Source of the DNA: Yersinia massiliensis CCUG 53443
GTDB lineage: Bacteria; Pseudomonadota; Gammaproteobacteria; Enterobacterales; Enterobacteriaceae
Direction of reading: 5' to 3'
NCBI RefSeq assembly: GCF_000312485.1
Contig: NZ_HE997644.1
Span: 416,123-480,122 of the forward strand
Length of the DNA: 64,000 bases
Made by a program: the position numbers and the translations under genes. The notes beneath the pieces are model-generated. The model ran no database searches. It was not told the origin of the DNA and saw only the letters and a program-made list of their open reading frames with translations. Shown here piece after piece: positions 8,790 to 18,261 of this stretch (its first letter is position 1; every line of letters begins with the position of its first letter).

Positions 8790-11700
8790 CTATTCAGTGG
8801 CCGGTTCGTCATGCTTTTTTTCTTTCGGCTCAGGGTTCATCGCGCTGTAAATGACAGGCAGAACCAGTAAGGTCAGCACGGTGGCGAAGCCCAGACCGAA
8901 CATGATGACCACCGCCATACTTTGGAAGAAAGCATCGCTCAGCAGCGGTGCTAACCCCAACACGGTGGTGAATGCCGTTAACATGATCGGCCGCAAACGC
9001 GCGGTAGAGGCATCGATAATCGCCTCGCGCAGCGGTTTTTCTTTGCGCTGTAGGCCAATCTCTTCCACCAGCACGATACCGTTACGGATCAGCATCCCAC
9101 TTAGACTGAGCAGCCCCAACAAGGCCATAAAGCCAAACGGAATGCCGGTCAGTAAGAAGCCAAATGTCACACCGATTAATGCCAGAGGAACAGTCAACCA
9201 AATCGCCAGCGCGTTACGTACTGAGCTGAACATCAAGACCGTCACCACAAACATAATCAGGAACGCGATAGGCAAACTGATGAAAATGCCGCGCTGCGCT
9301 TCTCGGGTACTTTCGAAGTCACCGCCCCAATCAAGCTCATAGCCTCGTGGCAGTTGAATGGCTTCGATCCCCGGTTTGATGCGCTGTAATAGCTCGGAAG
9401 ATGTTTCGCCGCCTTGTTGCGTCGGATCCGTCTGTACTGTCAGTGTGCGCTTACGATCTAAACGCATAATCAGCGGATCTTCCCACTCGGTTTCAAAGCT
9501 GGTGACCACGTTGTCGATCGGGATAAAGGCTTGCCGCGCCTGGCTCCACACCATCACATCATTGAGCCGTTCTGCATTGAGCCGCTCTGCATCGGGTGTA
9601 CGCAGGACAATCGGCATCAGGCGAGTGCCATCACGGTATAGCCCCACCGGTAAGCCGCCAAAACTCATGCGTAATGTGCCATCAACCTCGCGTTTATCGA
9701 CACCGAGTTCACGGCCCAGATAGTCGGAGAATTGCGGCCGGATCATCTTGCTACGATCCTGCCAGTCATGCCTTGCCCCATCAGCCATCGGATCAGCAAT
9801 GACAACCTTCTCCGCTTGTGCTGCGAGGGTTCGCAAGACATCAGGATCGGGCCCAATGAAACGCGCTTCGATAGAACTGTTGTTGGATGGCCCAAACATG
9901 ATGCGTTTGATCTGCGCGTCTACCTGCGGGTATTCATCATGCATGTAGGACTCGATTTCATTCACCAAGCCCGGTATTTGGTCTAGCTGCTCGGTACGAA
10001 CCATTATCTGCGCGTAGTTCGGATAGTGCCGCTGGGCGTTATAGGTCAGCATAAAACGCATCGCACCCTGACCAATGGTCGCCATGGTGTCTTCTACGCC
10101 TTTTTGCTGCTTGATATATTGCTCAACTTTATTGGCGATCCCTTCCGTATAGCCGATATCAGTACCATTCGGTAGCCAAATATCCACGAAGAAAATTGGC
10201 GTGTTCGACGGTGGGAAGAAACTTTGTCGAACGTTGCCAAAACCAATCACCGAAGCCACCAAGAGCGCTGCCAGCAACACTAAGGTGACACTGCGGTGTT
10301 GCAGTAATTTATTCAGCACCACACGGTAGTAGCGGAATAACCAGCCATCGTAAGGTTGCTTGGCGGGTTTGTCGGCGTCTTGCTTCGCGGGTTTCTGGCC
10401 TTGGAATGCCCATTTGGAGAATACTGGCGTCAAGGTCAGCGCCGTAATCCAGCTCAACATCAAGGAAATCAACAGTACTTGGAACAACGACTTACAATAT
10501 TCGCCCGTCGCATCATTGGATAGACCAATGGGCGCGAAGGCAAGAATGGCGATGATCGTCGCGCCTAGCAGCGGCATCATGGAACGCTTCACGACATTGC
10601 CGATCGCCGTCGAGAGGCTTTCCCCTCGTTGGCGCCCCACCACGACCCCTTCCACCACCACGATGGCGTTATCCACTAACATACTGAGCGCGATAATCAG
10701 CGCCCCAAGCGACACGCGCTGTAGCTCGATGTTGAGTAGCCACATAATCAGCAGGGTGCCGAGTACGTTAAGCGCCAGCGAGATGGCAATCACCACGCCG
10801 CTGCGTACCCCCATGAAGATCAGCAGGGTGACGATAACAATCAACAACGCCAACAGGAAGTTGAGGATGAAGCCGTTTACCGCCCCTTCCACTTCATGAG
10901 ATTGGTCATAGAACACATTGATATGCATGCCTGACGGGCGCTCACCTTCGAGCTGTGCCAATCGGGCTTTGATAGCATTACCGACATTGACCACGTTGAC
11001 GTTCGGGGCAAATGAGATCCCAAGCGCCAGTGCAGGCTTGCCGTTAGCACGATAAATATTGGTTGGCGAATGGCCAAAGCCTTGTGTTACCGTCGCGATA
11101 TCACGCAGATAGACACTTTTCGGGCTACCCGGCTGGCTCACTAATAGGTTGCCGAGCTCTTGTACACTTTGGAATTCACCGGTCGGGTGCAGTCGGATCG
11201 ACTCACTCCCCACCAGCAGTTGGCCCGCATCGGACACGACGTTCTGGCGAGCCAGTAGATCGGAGAGCTGTTGAGGCGTAATACCGGCGGCGGTCATTTG
11301 GGCGCGCGAAATTTCTACCTGAACTTCTTCCGGTAAAATCCCCACGATACCCACTTTCCCGACCCCCGGCACAAGGACCAGTTCACGGCGAAGCTGTTCA
11401 GCAAAATTACGTAAATCCTGATTGCTGTAGCCATCGCCCGTCAGCGAGAAGAAGAAGCCGTAAACATCACCAAAGTCATCGTTGACCATGGGTGTTCCGG
11501 CCCCCGGCGGTAACCGAACACTGTTATCGCCGATCTTCCGACGTAATTCATCCCAGATTTGCGGTAATTCATTGGCACCGTATTGCGCACGGATGTTAAT
11601 GGTGATTTGGGATAAGCCCGCGCTAGAAATAGAGGTCACATCATCCACATAAGACAGCTCTTGGATGGCATTTTCCAGTGGCAGTGTGACTTCTTCTTCG

Positions 11701-11876
11701 ACTTGTTGCGCCGATGCACCATCATAGCGCGTGACGACCACTGCCGTTTTGATGGTAAAAGCGGGGTCTTCTAACCTGCCTATATTGAGATAGGCAATAA
11801 TACCGCCAATACCTAGCAACAGAATCGTTAGCCAGATACGGGTATTATTACTGATAAAGTTATCGAGCAGCTTCAT
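8790..11876 (-). CDS. RND efflux pump, inner-membrane transporter (HAE1 family)
   Basis: 1028 residues, the usual size for an AcrB/MexB-type proton-driven pump. An N-terminal membrane helix, two large periplasmic loops and two groups of membrane helices are apparent. The TM4 proton-relay motif reads LVDNAIVVVEG: the first Asp of the AcrB Asp-Asp pair is kept and the second is Asn, as is common in a divergent HAE1 branch. It probably exports drugs or other amphiphiles together with the adaptor encoded just upstream and an outer-membrane channel such as TolC encoded elsewhere. Its start codon shares one base with the stop of the adaptor gene, so the pair is translationally coupled. Substrates cannot be predicted. 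Confidence 0.92.
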   Translation of the reverse strand: MKLLDNFISNNTRIWLTILLLGIGGIIAYLNIGRLEDPAFTIKTAVVVTRYDGASAQQVEEEVTLPLENAIQELSYVDDVTSISSAGLSQITINIRAQYGANELPQIWDELRRKIGDNSVRLPPGAGTPMVNDDFGDVYGFFFSLTGDGYSNQDLRNFAEQLRRELVLVPGVGKVGIVGILPEEVQVEISRAQMTAAGITPQQLSDLLARQNVVSDAGQLLVGSESIRLHPTGEFQSVQELGNLLVSQPGSPKSVYLRDIATVTQGFGHSPTNIYRANGKPALALGISFAPNVNVVNVGNAIKARLAQLEGERPSGMHINVFYDQSHEVEGAVNGFILNFLLALLIVIVTLLIFMGVRSGVVIAISLALNVLGTLLIMWLLNIELQRVSLGALIIALSMLVDNAIVVVEGVVVGRQRGESLSTAIGNVVKRSMMPLLGATIIAILAFAPIGLSNDATGEYCKSLFQVLLISLMLSWITALTLTPVFSKWAFQGQKPAKQDADKPAKQPYDGWLFRYYRVVLNKLLQHRSVTLVLLAALLVASVIGFGNVRQSFFPPSNTPIFFVDIWLPNGTDIGYTEGIANKVEQYIKQQKGVEDTMATIGQGAMRFMLTYNAQRHYPNYAQIMVRTEQLDQIPGLVNEIESYMHDEYPQVDAQIKRIMFGPSNNSSIEARFIGPDPDVLRTLAAQAEKVVIADPMADGARHDWQDRSKMIRPQFSDYLGRELGVDKREVDGTLRMSFGGLPVGLYRDGTRLMPIVLRTPDAERLNAERLNDVMVWSQARQAFIPIDNVVTSFETEWEDPLIMRLDRKRTLTVQTDPTQQGGETSSELLQRIKPGIEAIQLPRGYELDWGGDFESTREAQRGIFISLPIAFLIMFVVTVLMFSSVRNALAIWLTVPLALIGVTFGFLLTGIPFGFMALLGLLSLSGMLIRNGIVLVEEIGLQRKEKPLREAIIDASTARLRPIMLTAFTTVLGLAPLLSDAFFQSMAVVIMFGLGFATVLTLLVLPVIYSAMNPEPKEKKHDEPATE

Positions 11877-12958
11877 TAGAGACCTCGCTCACGTACCCAA
11901 GCCCGTACAACTTGATTTGGGCGAAGCTCACCCGTACCGGCTGCGACGATATGTTCGCCATCAGCCAGTCCTGAGGTCACTTGAATGCCGTTCTCGGTCA
12001 ACTGACCCACTTGAACTTTGCGTTCTTCAACGTGCATCTGACCATCTTCATTTTTAATTACCCAGACTCGCGCATCATTTAACTGAGTGCTATCAGGGTT
12101 AAAGACCGCTTCGACAGGCACCACAATTGTCGGATGATCAGTCCCTGACAAGTTGCCGGAGTTGATTCTCACCCGGCCACTGATACCCGAAAGCAATGGC
12201 ATATCCGCAGGGCGTTCCATCGTCAAGGTGACTTGGAAGGTTTGCGAGGCAGAGGTGGTTGAGGTGGTGTGTTCTTTGTATTCAGCCGTAAACTCACGCC
12301 CCGGTAAATGGTTGAGTATCACGGTTGGCTTATAGTTACGGTTGCTGATGTCCAGCGTGGTAAAGAGGCGTTCTGGCACACTGAACACCACATCTAAGGT
12401 ATCCAGCGCACTCAATGTCGCCACCGCCTGACCGGGAGCCATCACCTGATGGTTACGCGCAGTCACATTGGCGATAATGCCATCAAAAGGTGCCGTGATG
12501 GTTGCATCACTCAGCTCTTTGCGCGCAATTTCTAGCGCGGCACGGGCGGATTCCATTTCAGCACGGCGGACATCGAGTTCGGCACGAGAAACCGCTCGTT
12601 GGCCTTGCAATGTATTGAAACGGTTGAATTGATCGCGGGCTAAGTTAAAGGTTGATTGGCGATCACGCACCCGTAAATTCAGATCAGTGTCATTCAATTG
12701 AGCGATCGTCTGGCCTTTTTTCACCCGCTCACCTTCACGTACCAACAGTTGTTGTAGCTGCCCACTACGTTTAAAGGAGAGTTGGGTTTCATCACCAGCT
12801 TGTAGCCGAGCAGGGAAATAACGCGTCCCATTTTGGCCACCATCTTCAACGGTAAATATTTTCACCGGGCGCACACTTTCGACAACTTCAGGGGGAGTTC
12901 TGTCGCAAGCCGCGAGCAGGAACGTTAATAGCAGAGTGACTACTGTGTTTATCTTCAC
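11876..12958 (-). CDS. RND efflux periplasmic adaptor (membrane fusion) lipoprotein
   Basis: 360 residues starting at a GTG with a GAGAG ribosome site six bases upstream. The signal peptide ends in a lipobox, LLAAC, so the protein should be anchored by lipid at Cys18. The lipoyl/barrel-sandwich half appears in LVREGERVKKGQTIAQLND and TITAPFDGIIANVTARN, separated by an alpha-helical hairpin of about 60 residues. It links the inner-membrane pump encoded next to an outer-membrane channel. No TetR or other regulator is adjacent. Confidence 0.92.
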   Translation of the reverse strand: MKINTVVTLLLTFLLAACDRTPPEVVESVRPVKIFTVEDGGQNGTRYFPARLQAGDETQLSFKRSGQLQQLLVREGERVKKGQTIAQLNDTDLNLRVRDRQSTFNLARDQFNRFNTLQGQRAVSRAELDVRRAEMESARAALEIARKELSDATITAPFDGIIANVTARNHQVMAPGQAVATLSALDTLDVVFSVPERLFTTLDISNRNYKPTVILNHLPGREFTAEYKEHTTSTTSASQTFQVTLTMERPADMPLLSGISGRVRINSGNLSGTDHPTIVVPVEAVFNPDSTQLNDARVWVIKNEDGQMHVEERKVQVGQLTENGIQVTSGLADGEHIVAAGTGELRPNQVVRAWVRERGL

Positions 12959-13340
12959 TATAAGCTCTCGTTGAGTCAGATTTTAAATATTATTGCAGAT
13001 TAGTTATCTCACACTTTTTATCTGTTTTCTGGGCCAGATTAAGGACCTACCTACATTCTTATTGCCAAATAAATGGGCGTGTGGGTAAAAAGGTCTCTCA
13101 GTGTGATTAATAATCCCCCGGTAAAATTCCCTGAAAGTAGATCAGCACAACTAGTACCAAAATGGGTAGCGTTATTTGTGTAAAAATTGAGATAAATTAA
13201 CGAATAAATAGCCAATAGCGAAATAGCGTTCTTTTGCTACTCACTATCGGCTATTTTTTTAAGAGCAATGCCGTTAATCAAGCCTATTGATGCCCCAGTT
13301 CGGCCGGTAAAACTATCCTGCGGCTGCCAGGGCAAGGGCA
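12959..13340. other. Intergenic region between efflux operon and arcA
   Basis: 382 bases without a gene. The right side carries a hairpin (13206-13256) that may end the arcD-arcA transcript; the left side must hold the promoter of the efflux operon. I see no clear operator. Confidence 0.5.
13206..13256. terminator. Long hairpin downstream of arcA
   Basis: AAATAGCCAATAG (13206-13218) pairs with CTATCGGCTATTT (13244-13256) with one mismatch around a 25-base loop. The plus strand continues in a T run; on the minus strand, where arcA is read, the tail is only moderately T-rich. Probably a bidirectional terminator. Confidence 0.45.
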
Positions 13341-14624
13341 TTAATAATCGACGGCATCCCGAATAATCGGACAAGTCATACAGTGGCCGCCCCCGCGTCC
13401 ACGACCCAACTCACTCCCGACAATCTCAATCACTTCCACCCCTTCTTTACGTAACTGGGTGTTCGTTTTGGTATTACGGTCATAAGCCAGTACCACACCC
13501 GGTGAGAGAGCAACCATGTTATTACCGCTGTCCCACTGCTGACGTTCGGTGTCGTAATCATTGCCTTCCGTCTCAACCACACGCAGTTTCTTCAGGTTCA
13601 ATGCGCCCGCGACCGCTTCAACAAAGGTGCCTTTATCGCGGCTTAATTTAATGCCGGTCGGGCCATTGTCTGGGCGCAGTGAGAAGGTTTGAATCTGGTT
13701 CACAATCGCTGGATACAGCGTCACGACATCACGATCGCAGAAAGTGAAGACGGTATCTAAGTGCATCGCGGCACGCAGTTTCGGCATCGCCGCAATCATG
13801 ACGCGCTCGACCTGCCCTGCGCTATTTTTAAACAGTGATTGCGCTAACTGGGTGATAGCTTGGTGAGAGGTACGCTCACTCATGCCGATTAACACGGTTT
13901 TATTGCCGATTGGCATCACATCACCGCCTTCCAGCGTGGCGGTGCCGTGGTGCTGTGTTGGGTCCCCCCACCATACTTTGACATTCGCATCGCCAAAATC
14001 AGGGTGGAATTTATAGATGGCCGTGGTCAGGATGGTTTCTTCATGGCGAGCAGGCCAATACAGTGGGTTCAGGGTCACGCCACCGTAGATCCAGCAAGTG
14101 GTATCACGGGTATAGAGTGTATTGGGCAGTGGCGGCAACAAGTATTCAGTGATGCCAACCGCTTCGCGGATGAGTTTCAGCTCTTCTTTGTCGCATTTGC
14201 CGTCTTTATGCAGTTCAGTGGTTGAGAGGCCACCGATCAGTACTTCCGCTAAGAGACGCGGCTCCAAACTTTCCAGATAGCTACGGGTTTCTTGCAAGAT
14301 ACCCAGTGACACTTCATTGGGAACAATTTGCTGATCCAAAATCCACTTTTTCGCCGCCGGTATTGCCACCGTCTCCGCCAGCAGATTATGCATTTCAACC
14401 ACATCCACGCCGCGTTCACGCATTTTAGTCATGAAATCGAAGTGGTCGCGCTTCGCTCTTTCGACCCACAGCACATCATCAAATAATAATTCATCACAAT
14501 TGCTAGGGGTCAGGCGGTTATGGGCGCGGCCAGGGGCGCAAACCATCACTTTATGTAATTGCCCCACTTCAGAGTGAACACCAAACTTGGTTTTGGCGTG
14601 AGCTTTCTTCGCTTTATCTGACAT
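13341..14624 (-). CDS. arcA: Arginine deiminase
   Basis: 427 residues, slightly longer than most ADI proteins because of a lysine-rich N-terminal tail. The conserved opening [17 protein letters not shown], the [10 protein letters not shown] segment with the catalytic His and Asp, and the C-terminal loop [13 protein letters not shown] with the nucleophilic Cys are all present. It hydrolyses arginine to citrulline and ammonia. It lies 15 bases downstream of the antiporter gene in one transcript. The partner enzymes of the pathway, ornithine carbamoyltransferase and carbamate kinase, are not in the window, so energy gain depends on copies elsewhere or the locus serves mainly acid resistance through ammonia. 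Confidence 0.93.
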   Translation of the reverse strand: MSDKAKKAHAKTKFGVHSEVGQLHKVMVCAPGRAHNRLTPSNCDELLFDDVLWVERAKRDHFDFMTKMRERGVDVVEMHNLLAETVAIPAAKKWILDQQIVPNEVSLGILQETRSYLESLEPRLLAEVLIGGLSTTELHKDGKCDKEELKLIREAVGITEYLLPPLPNTLYTRDTTCWIYGGVTLNPLYWPARHEETILTTAIYKFHPDFGDANVKVWWGDPTQHHGTATLEGGDVMPIGNKTVLIGMSERTSHQAITQLAQSLFKNSAGQVERVMIAAMPKLRAAMHLDTVFTFCDRDVVTLYPAIVNQIQTFSLRPDNGPTGIKLSRDKGTFVEAVAGALNLKKLRVVETEGNDYDTERQQWDSGNNMVALSPGVVLAYDRNTKTNTQLRKEGVEVIEIVGSELGRGRGGGHCMTCPIIRDAVDY

Positions 14625-14639
14625 AAGAACTCCAATAAA

Positions 14640-16148
14640 TTATATGGTGATAATTCCAGTGGCAATGCTATAAATCGCAGCAACTGCAGCCACAATCAGA
14701 ACGATAAACAGGATTCTTTCGTAGTTATTAAAGGCTTTTTGATGCTGTTCACGTTTGGCAATCAGATACAAAATGGTGCCTGGGCCGTAAATAATGGCCG
14801 ACAGCAACAAGTACTTCATGCCACCTGCGTAAATCATGAGTGCAGAGTAGAAAGTCGCGATCAGGGCGAAAATTAAATCTTTTCTGTGACCACGTTTATC
14901 TGTTTCATAACTCTCACCGGTCCATGCCAGTTTTAACCCATAAGCGCCCACTAACAGATAGGGGATCAAGGTGAGTGAGCTGGTTAATTCCAATGCCAGT
15001 TGGAAAGCATAATCGGTAAACAATGTCAGAATTAAGAACACTTGGATAAAGATATTGGTCAGCCAAACGGCAGCGGAAGGGACCGCATTGCTATTTTCCG
15101 TCCCAAACACTTTAGGCATGCTTTTACTCTTAGCGGCAGAGAACAAGACTTCTGCGGCTAACAGTGACCATGATAAGTAAGCGCCTAATACCGAGATAAT
15201 CAGACCAATACTGATGAAGATAGCCCCCCAACGGCCGACTATCGCTTCAAGCACACCGGCCATTGATGGTTGACGCAATGCCGCTAAATCAGGACGCAAC
15301 AACACACCGTAAGACAACATGGTGATCAGCACTAACAAGCACAGCACACCGATGAAGCCCAGAACAGTGGCAATACCGACATGGCTACGCTCTTTGGCGT
15401 AACGCGAATAAACACTCGCCCCTTCAATCCCTAAGAAGACAAAGACGGTGACCAGCATGGTGCTACGGACTTGAGAGAATAAAGATTCAGGCTCGACAAC
15501 CGGTGCCATCACCGCAGCAGCATGACCGACATAGCCGTAATCATTCAGGTGGGATAAATCAACGCTCTTAACCACATCGGGTGTGCCCCAGAAGTTCAGC
15601 GCAAACACATCACCTTTAAAGGCAAAGATCAGAACAATGACAAAAATGAAGATAGGAATTATTTTTGCGAAGGTGGCAATGGTATTAATAGCGGCTGCTT
15701 CTTTTACACCTCGCAATATCAGAATATGGAATCCCCATAAAATCACGGAGGCCACTAATACCGCAGGGATCGTGTTACCGTCACCGAATATAGGGAAGAA
15801 TGCCCCTAATGTTGATTTGATAAGGACAAAGTAAGAGACGTTACCAATACAGGTCCCCGCCCAAAAACCTAATGCCGAGGCAAAACCAAGATAATCTCCG
15901 AAGCCTTCCTTTGCGTAAATGAAAACACCGGAATCAAGGTTAGGTTTACGCTGCGCTAATGTTTGGAAAACAAACGCGAGCATTAACATACCGCCCCCAG
16001 CGATACACCAGGCAATGAGTGCGCCAAACCCACCTGTTGCTCGCCCAAAGGTTGCCGGTAATGAAAATATACCTGCCCCGATCATTGACCCGACCACTAA
16101 TGAGGTTAGGGCCGGTAAAGATAATTTATTCGCTGATGAATTGGCCAT
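14640..16148 (-). CDS. arcD: Arginine/ornithine antiporter, APC superfamily
   Basis: 502 residues with about 12-13 hydrophobic segments. The first helix carries the APC substrate-binding loop SMIGAGIFSLPATFG. It is first in a two-gene transcript with arginine deiminase, the usual pairing for import of arginine in exchange for ornithine (or citrulline). The family and context support arcD; a basic amino acid antiporter of slightly different exchange mode is the alternative. A weak FNR-like site lies about 200 bases upstream of the start. Confidence 0.85.
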   Translation of the reverse strand: MANSSANKLSLPALTSLVVGSMIGAGIFSLPATFGRATGGFGALIAWCIAGGGMLMLAFVFQTLAQRKPNLDSGVFIYAKEGFGDYLGFASALGFWAGTCIGNVSYFVLIKSTLGAFFPIFGDGNTIPAVLVASVILWGFHILILRGVKEAAAINTIATFAKIIPIFIFVIVLIFAFKGDVFALNFWGTPDVVKSVDLSHLNDYGYVGHAAAVMAPVVEPESLFSQVRSTMLVTVFVFLGIEGASVYSRYAKERSHVGIATVLGFIGVLCLLVLITMLSYGVLLRPDLAALRQPSMAGVLEAIVGRWGAIFISIGLIISVLGAYLSWSLLAAEVLFSAAKSKSMPKVFGTENSNAVPSAAVWLTNIFIQVFLILTLFTDYAFQLALELTSSLTLIPYLLVGAYGLKLAWTGESYETDKRGHRKDLIFALIATFYSALMIYAGGMKYLLLSAIIYGPGTILYLIAKREQHQKAFNNYERILFIVLIVAAVAAIYSIATGIITI

Positions 16149-16919
16149 GATGTTCTCAGTGACGTTGGATAAATTACGTTAAGTGTAAATCCTGTTTACC
16201 CTACAAACAGATTCGCCCAGTCCCACTTATCGATATAAATACATATTTATCATAGCTACCTTTAAGACTATTTGCGTAGTGGCGGAAAAATAGACCAAAG
16301 TAGATAAAATGTAAATTATTACAAAAAATTACCCTATACGTTAGCCGTGCTTATTAGTGATCAAACTCACCACTTTATCTACTCACTAAACCGCTGATGG
16401 GCCTAATTCTCTACATTATGGCGACTCTTATTACCTATCTGTCTGTTTTTCTTAGAGGTAACATTTTAAGACAATTCTTGTCTATTTATTTATCTAATAC
16501 ATCAAGGTGATGAGATGATCTCTGTGTTCTTGCCCTCGATAAATCCTTGGGCTAACCTTAAAAATTAGGAGGAAAAACCAATAATTATCTTATTCTTTAA
16601 AAACAATTATTTATAGCGTCGTGATTTTAAAGTGGAGAATAAGCTGAAATTAATCAAAATTCTTTATTCGCTCACACTTTTCGTCAAGTTTAGCCTTTCT
16701 TGTTGAGCATCATTCTCAAGTGATGTCGTGCCGATATACCCTATTTTGATTTTTATAAAACAAGTTAACCTTCACTTCCTAAATCTATTCCACATCATTT
16801 TTTGTCTTTACGTTAATGAAATTGGCATTGGAGTAATGATTACTTCTAATTTTCAGCATTTAATAGTGGCAATAGTGAGTGGTCTTAATGTCAAAATTCG
16901 TATTACACATACGCGCCAT
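16149..16919. promoter_or_regulatory. Long AT-rich region upstream of arcD
   Basis: About 770 bases with no supported gene. On the minus strand 16364-16351 reads TTGATCACTAATAA, matching the FNR consensus TTGATNNNNATCAA at 8 of 10 positions, which would fit anaerobic control of arginine fermentation. A plus-strand open frame at 16728-17033 runs through the waaL terminator into waaL and is rejected. Confidence 0.35.
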
Positions 16920-16947
16920 AAAAAAACGGCCCCGATTAGGGGCCGTT
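16920..16947 (-). terminator. Rho-independent terminator of the waaQ-waaL transcript
   Basis: A 9-bp stem (AACGGCCCC / GGGGCCGTT) with a GATTA loop, followed on the minus strand by a run of Ts. It lies 35 bases past the waaL stop. A strong canonical terminator. Confidence 0.9.
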
Positions 16948-16981
16948 GTTTCGTCCGTTCTCTTCACTATCAATATCCGTA

Positions 16982-18214
16982 CTACTCTTTTAAGTGCTTA
17001 TTCAAAAGTGGTCGGCGCCCAGCCACTGAATAGCCAGCTAAAATTGCGACGAAGATCATAAATAGATGACCTTCAGATGAATCCAACAAGAATGAGTTAA
17101 AGAAATTGCAGGCCATATAGCTGGTCAGCACTGCCAGTAATACATTTCGTAACTGCGGTGTTTGTTGCCAAATAACACGGTAACAACAGACAATCCATGC
17201 CAAGAAGATCAACAACCCCACCACACCCGAATGAACGGTTTCGATCAGATACTCATTGTGTGGGTTATTAATAGAATAATTAATGGCTGGATTTCCATAA
17301 TAAAAACCGCCCGCTCCATGGCCTAAAATAGGGGCTTCCTTAATCAGTCGGCTTGCCTCAATAGCAAAAGCAGAACGCTGCCCCATGGAAGAGCTACAGG
17401 CTTCATAAGTATCGTTTGATGGTGCAGCGATACACACCTTGATTTCATTGACACCCAGCATCATACGGTCAGTGGCCTTATTCGGAATAACGATTAAAGC
17501 CGCGAACGCCAATATCCCTAACACCACTAAAACGATCCGTTTACGATTACTCAGTGAGAAGAATAACCATACGCCTAACCCCACGACCAGCGCCACATAA
17601 CCGGTTCTCCCCAGAATCAGGAACAAGATACTGTAGCTGGCAGCCACGACCAATAGGCCATATCCCCAACGTTTCCAACCTTGGCTCTTGAATGCCAGTG
17701 CTAACCAGAGTAATGCGGCCAGTGCCATAAAGAAGTTTTGGGTGATTTGCAGCTTAAAGATGGTCGGGTTGGTGGGATCGATGCCACTCAACGGAATATG
17801 CAAAACGCCTACCATTAGCGTGCCAGCCAGTATCACCGCATTGGCAATTAAGAAACCGGTACAAAATAGTTTGATCAACCGCGGCTGATTCACAAAGAAC
17901 AGTGCCAGTGGCAGGATATAGAGAAGTTTCTTATATTTCCCAACCATATCAGGGCCATAGCTGTTGTCATGGAATAACAGTGATAATGCCAGCAATGCAA
18001 ACATCGCCGCAGGGAGATAAACCAGTGGGCTAGTTAGGAATGACTTGATATCAAGGGTTTTTCTGTTGATAACCAAACAGATAATAATCAACACCAATGA
18101 AATGTTCATCAGTTGGTTGTTCGTTGCGATGCCAACACCTAGCAGGACGGCTGCGACACTGCTCAGCTTTTCACTGCGGCGATTGACCGGCGCTTCCGGT
18201 ATTAACGTTGTCAT
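16982..18214 (-). CDS. waaL: O-antigen ligase
   Basis: 410 residues with roughly 11-12 hydrophobic helices and one large periplasmic loop. The loop and following helix carry the Wzy_C/WaaL signature: GHGAGGFYYGNP, then NNPHNEYLIETVHSGVVGLL with the conserved His. WaaL joins undecaprenyl-linked O-antigen to lipid A-core on the periplasmic side of the inner membrane. It follows a heptosyltransferase gene on the same strand by 47 bases, so both act on LPS core completion. An O-antigen polymerase has a similar fold, but the neighbour favours ligase. Confidence 0.85.
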   Translation of the reverse strand: MTTLIPEAPVNRRSEKLSSVAAVLLGVGIATNNQLMNISLVLIIICLVINRKTLDIKSFLTSPLVYLPAAMFALLALSLLFHDNSYGPDMVGKYKKLLYILPLALFFVNQPRLIKLFCTGFLIANAVILAGTLMVGVLHIPLSGIDPTNPTIFKLQITQNFFMALAALLWLALAFKSQGWKRWGYGLLVVAASYSILFLILGRTGYVALVVGLGVWLFFSLSNRKRIVLVVLGILAFAALIVIPNKATDRMMLGVNEIKVCIAAPSNDTYEACSSSMGQRSAFAIEASRLIKEAPILGHGAGGFYYGNPAINYSINNPHNEYLIETVHSGVVGLLIFLAWIVCCYRVIWQQTPQLRNVLLAVLTSYMACNFFNSFLLDSSEGHLFMIFVAILAGYSVAGRRPLLNKHLKE

Positions 18215-18261
18215 AATGCTCTCAACTCAGGCTGGTTGGGGAAAACAAAGTGATGGATGGG

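Noticed and set aside
16728..17033. 101-codon plus-strand frame upstream of arcD
   Set aside because: It runs through the strong waaL terminator and into the waaL coding region on the opposite strand, with a biased composition.
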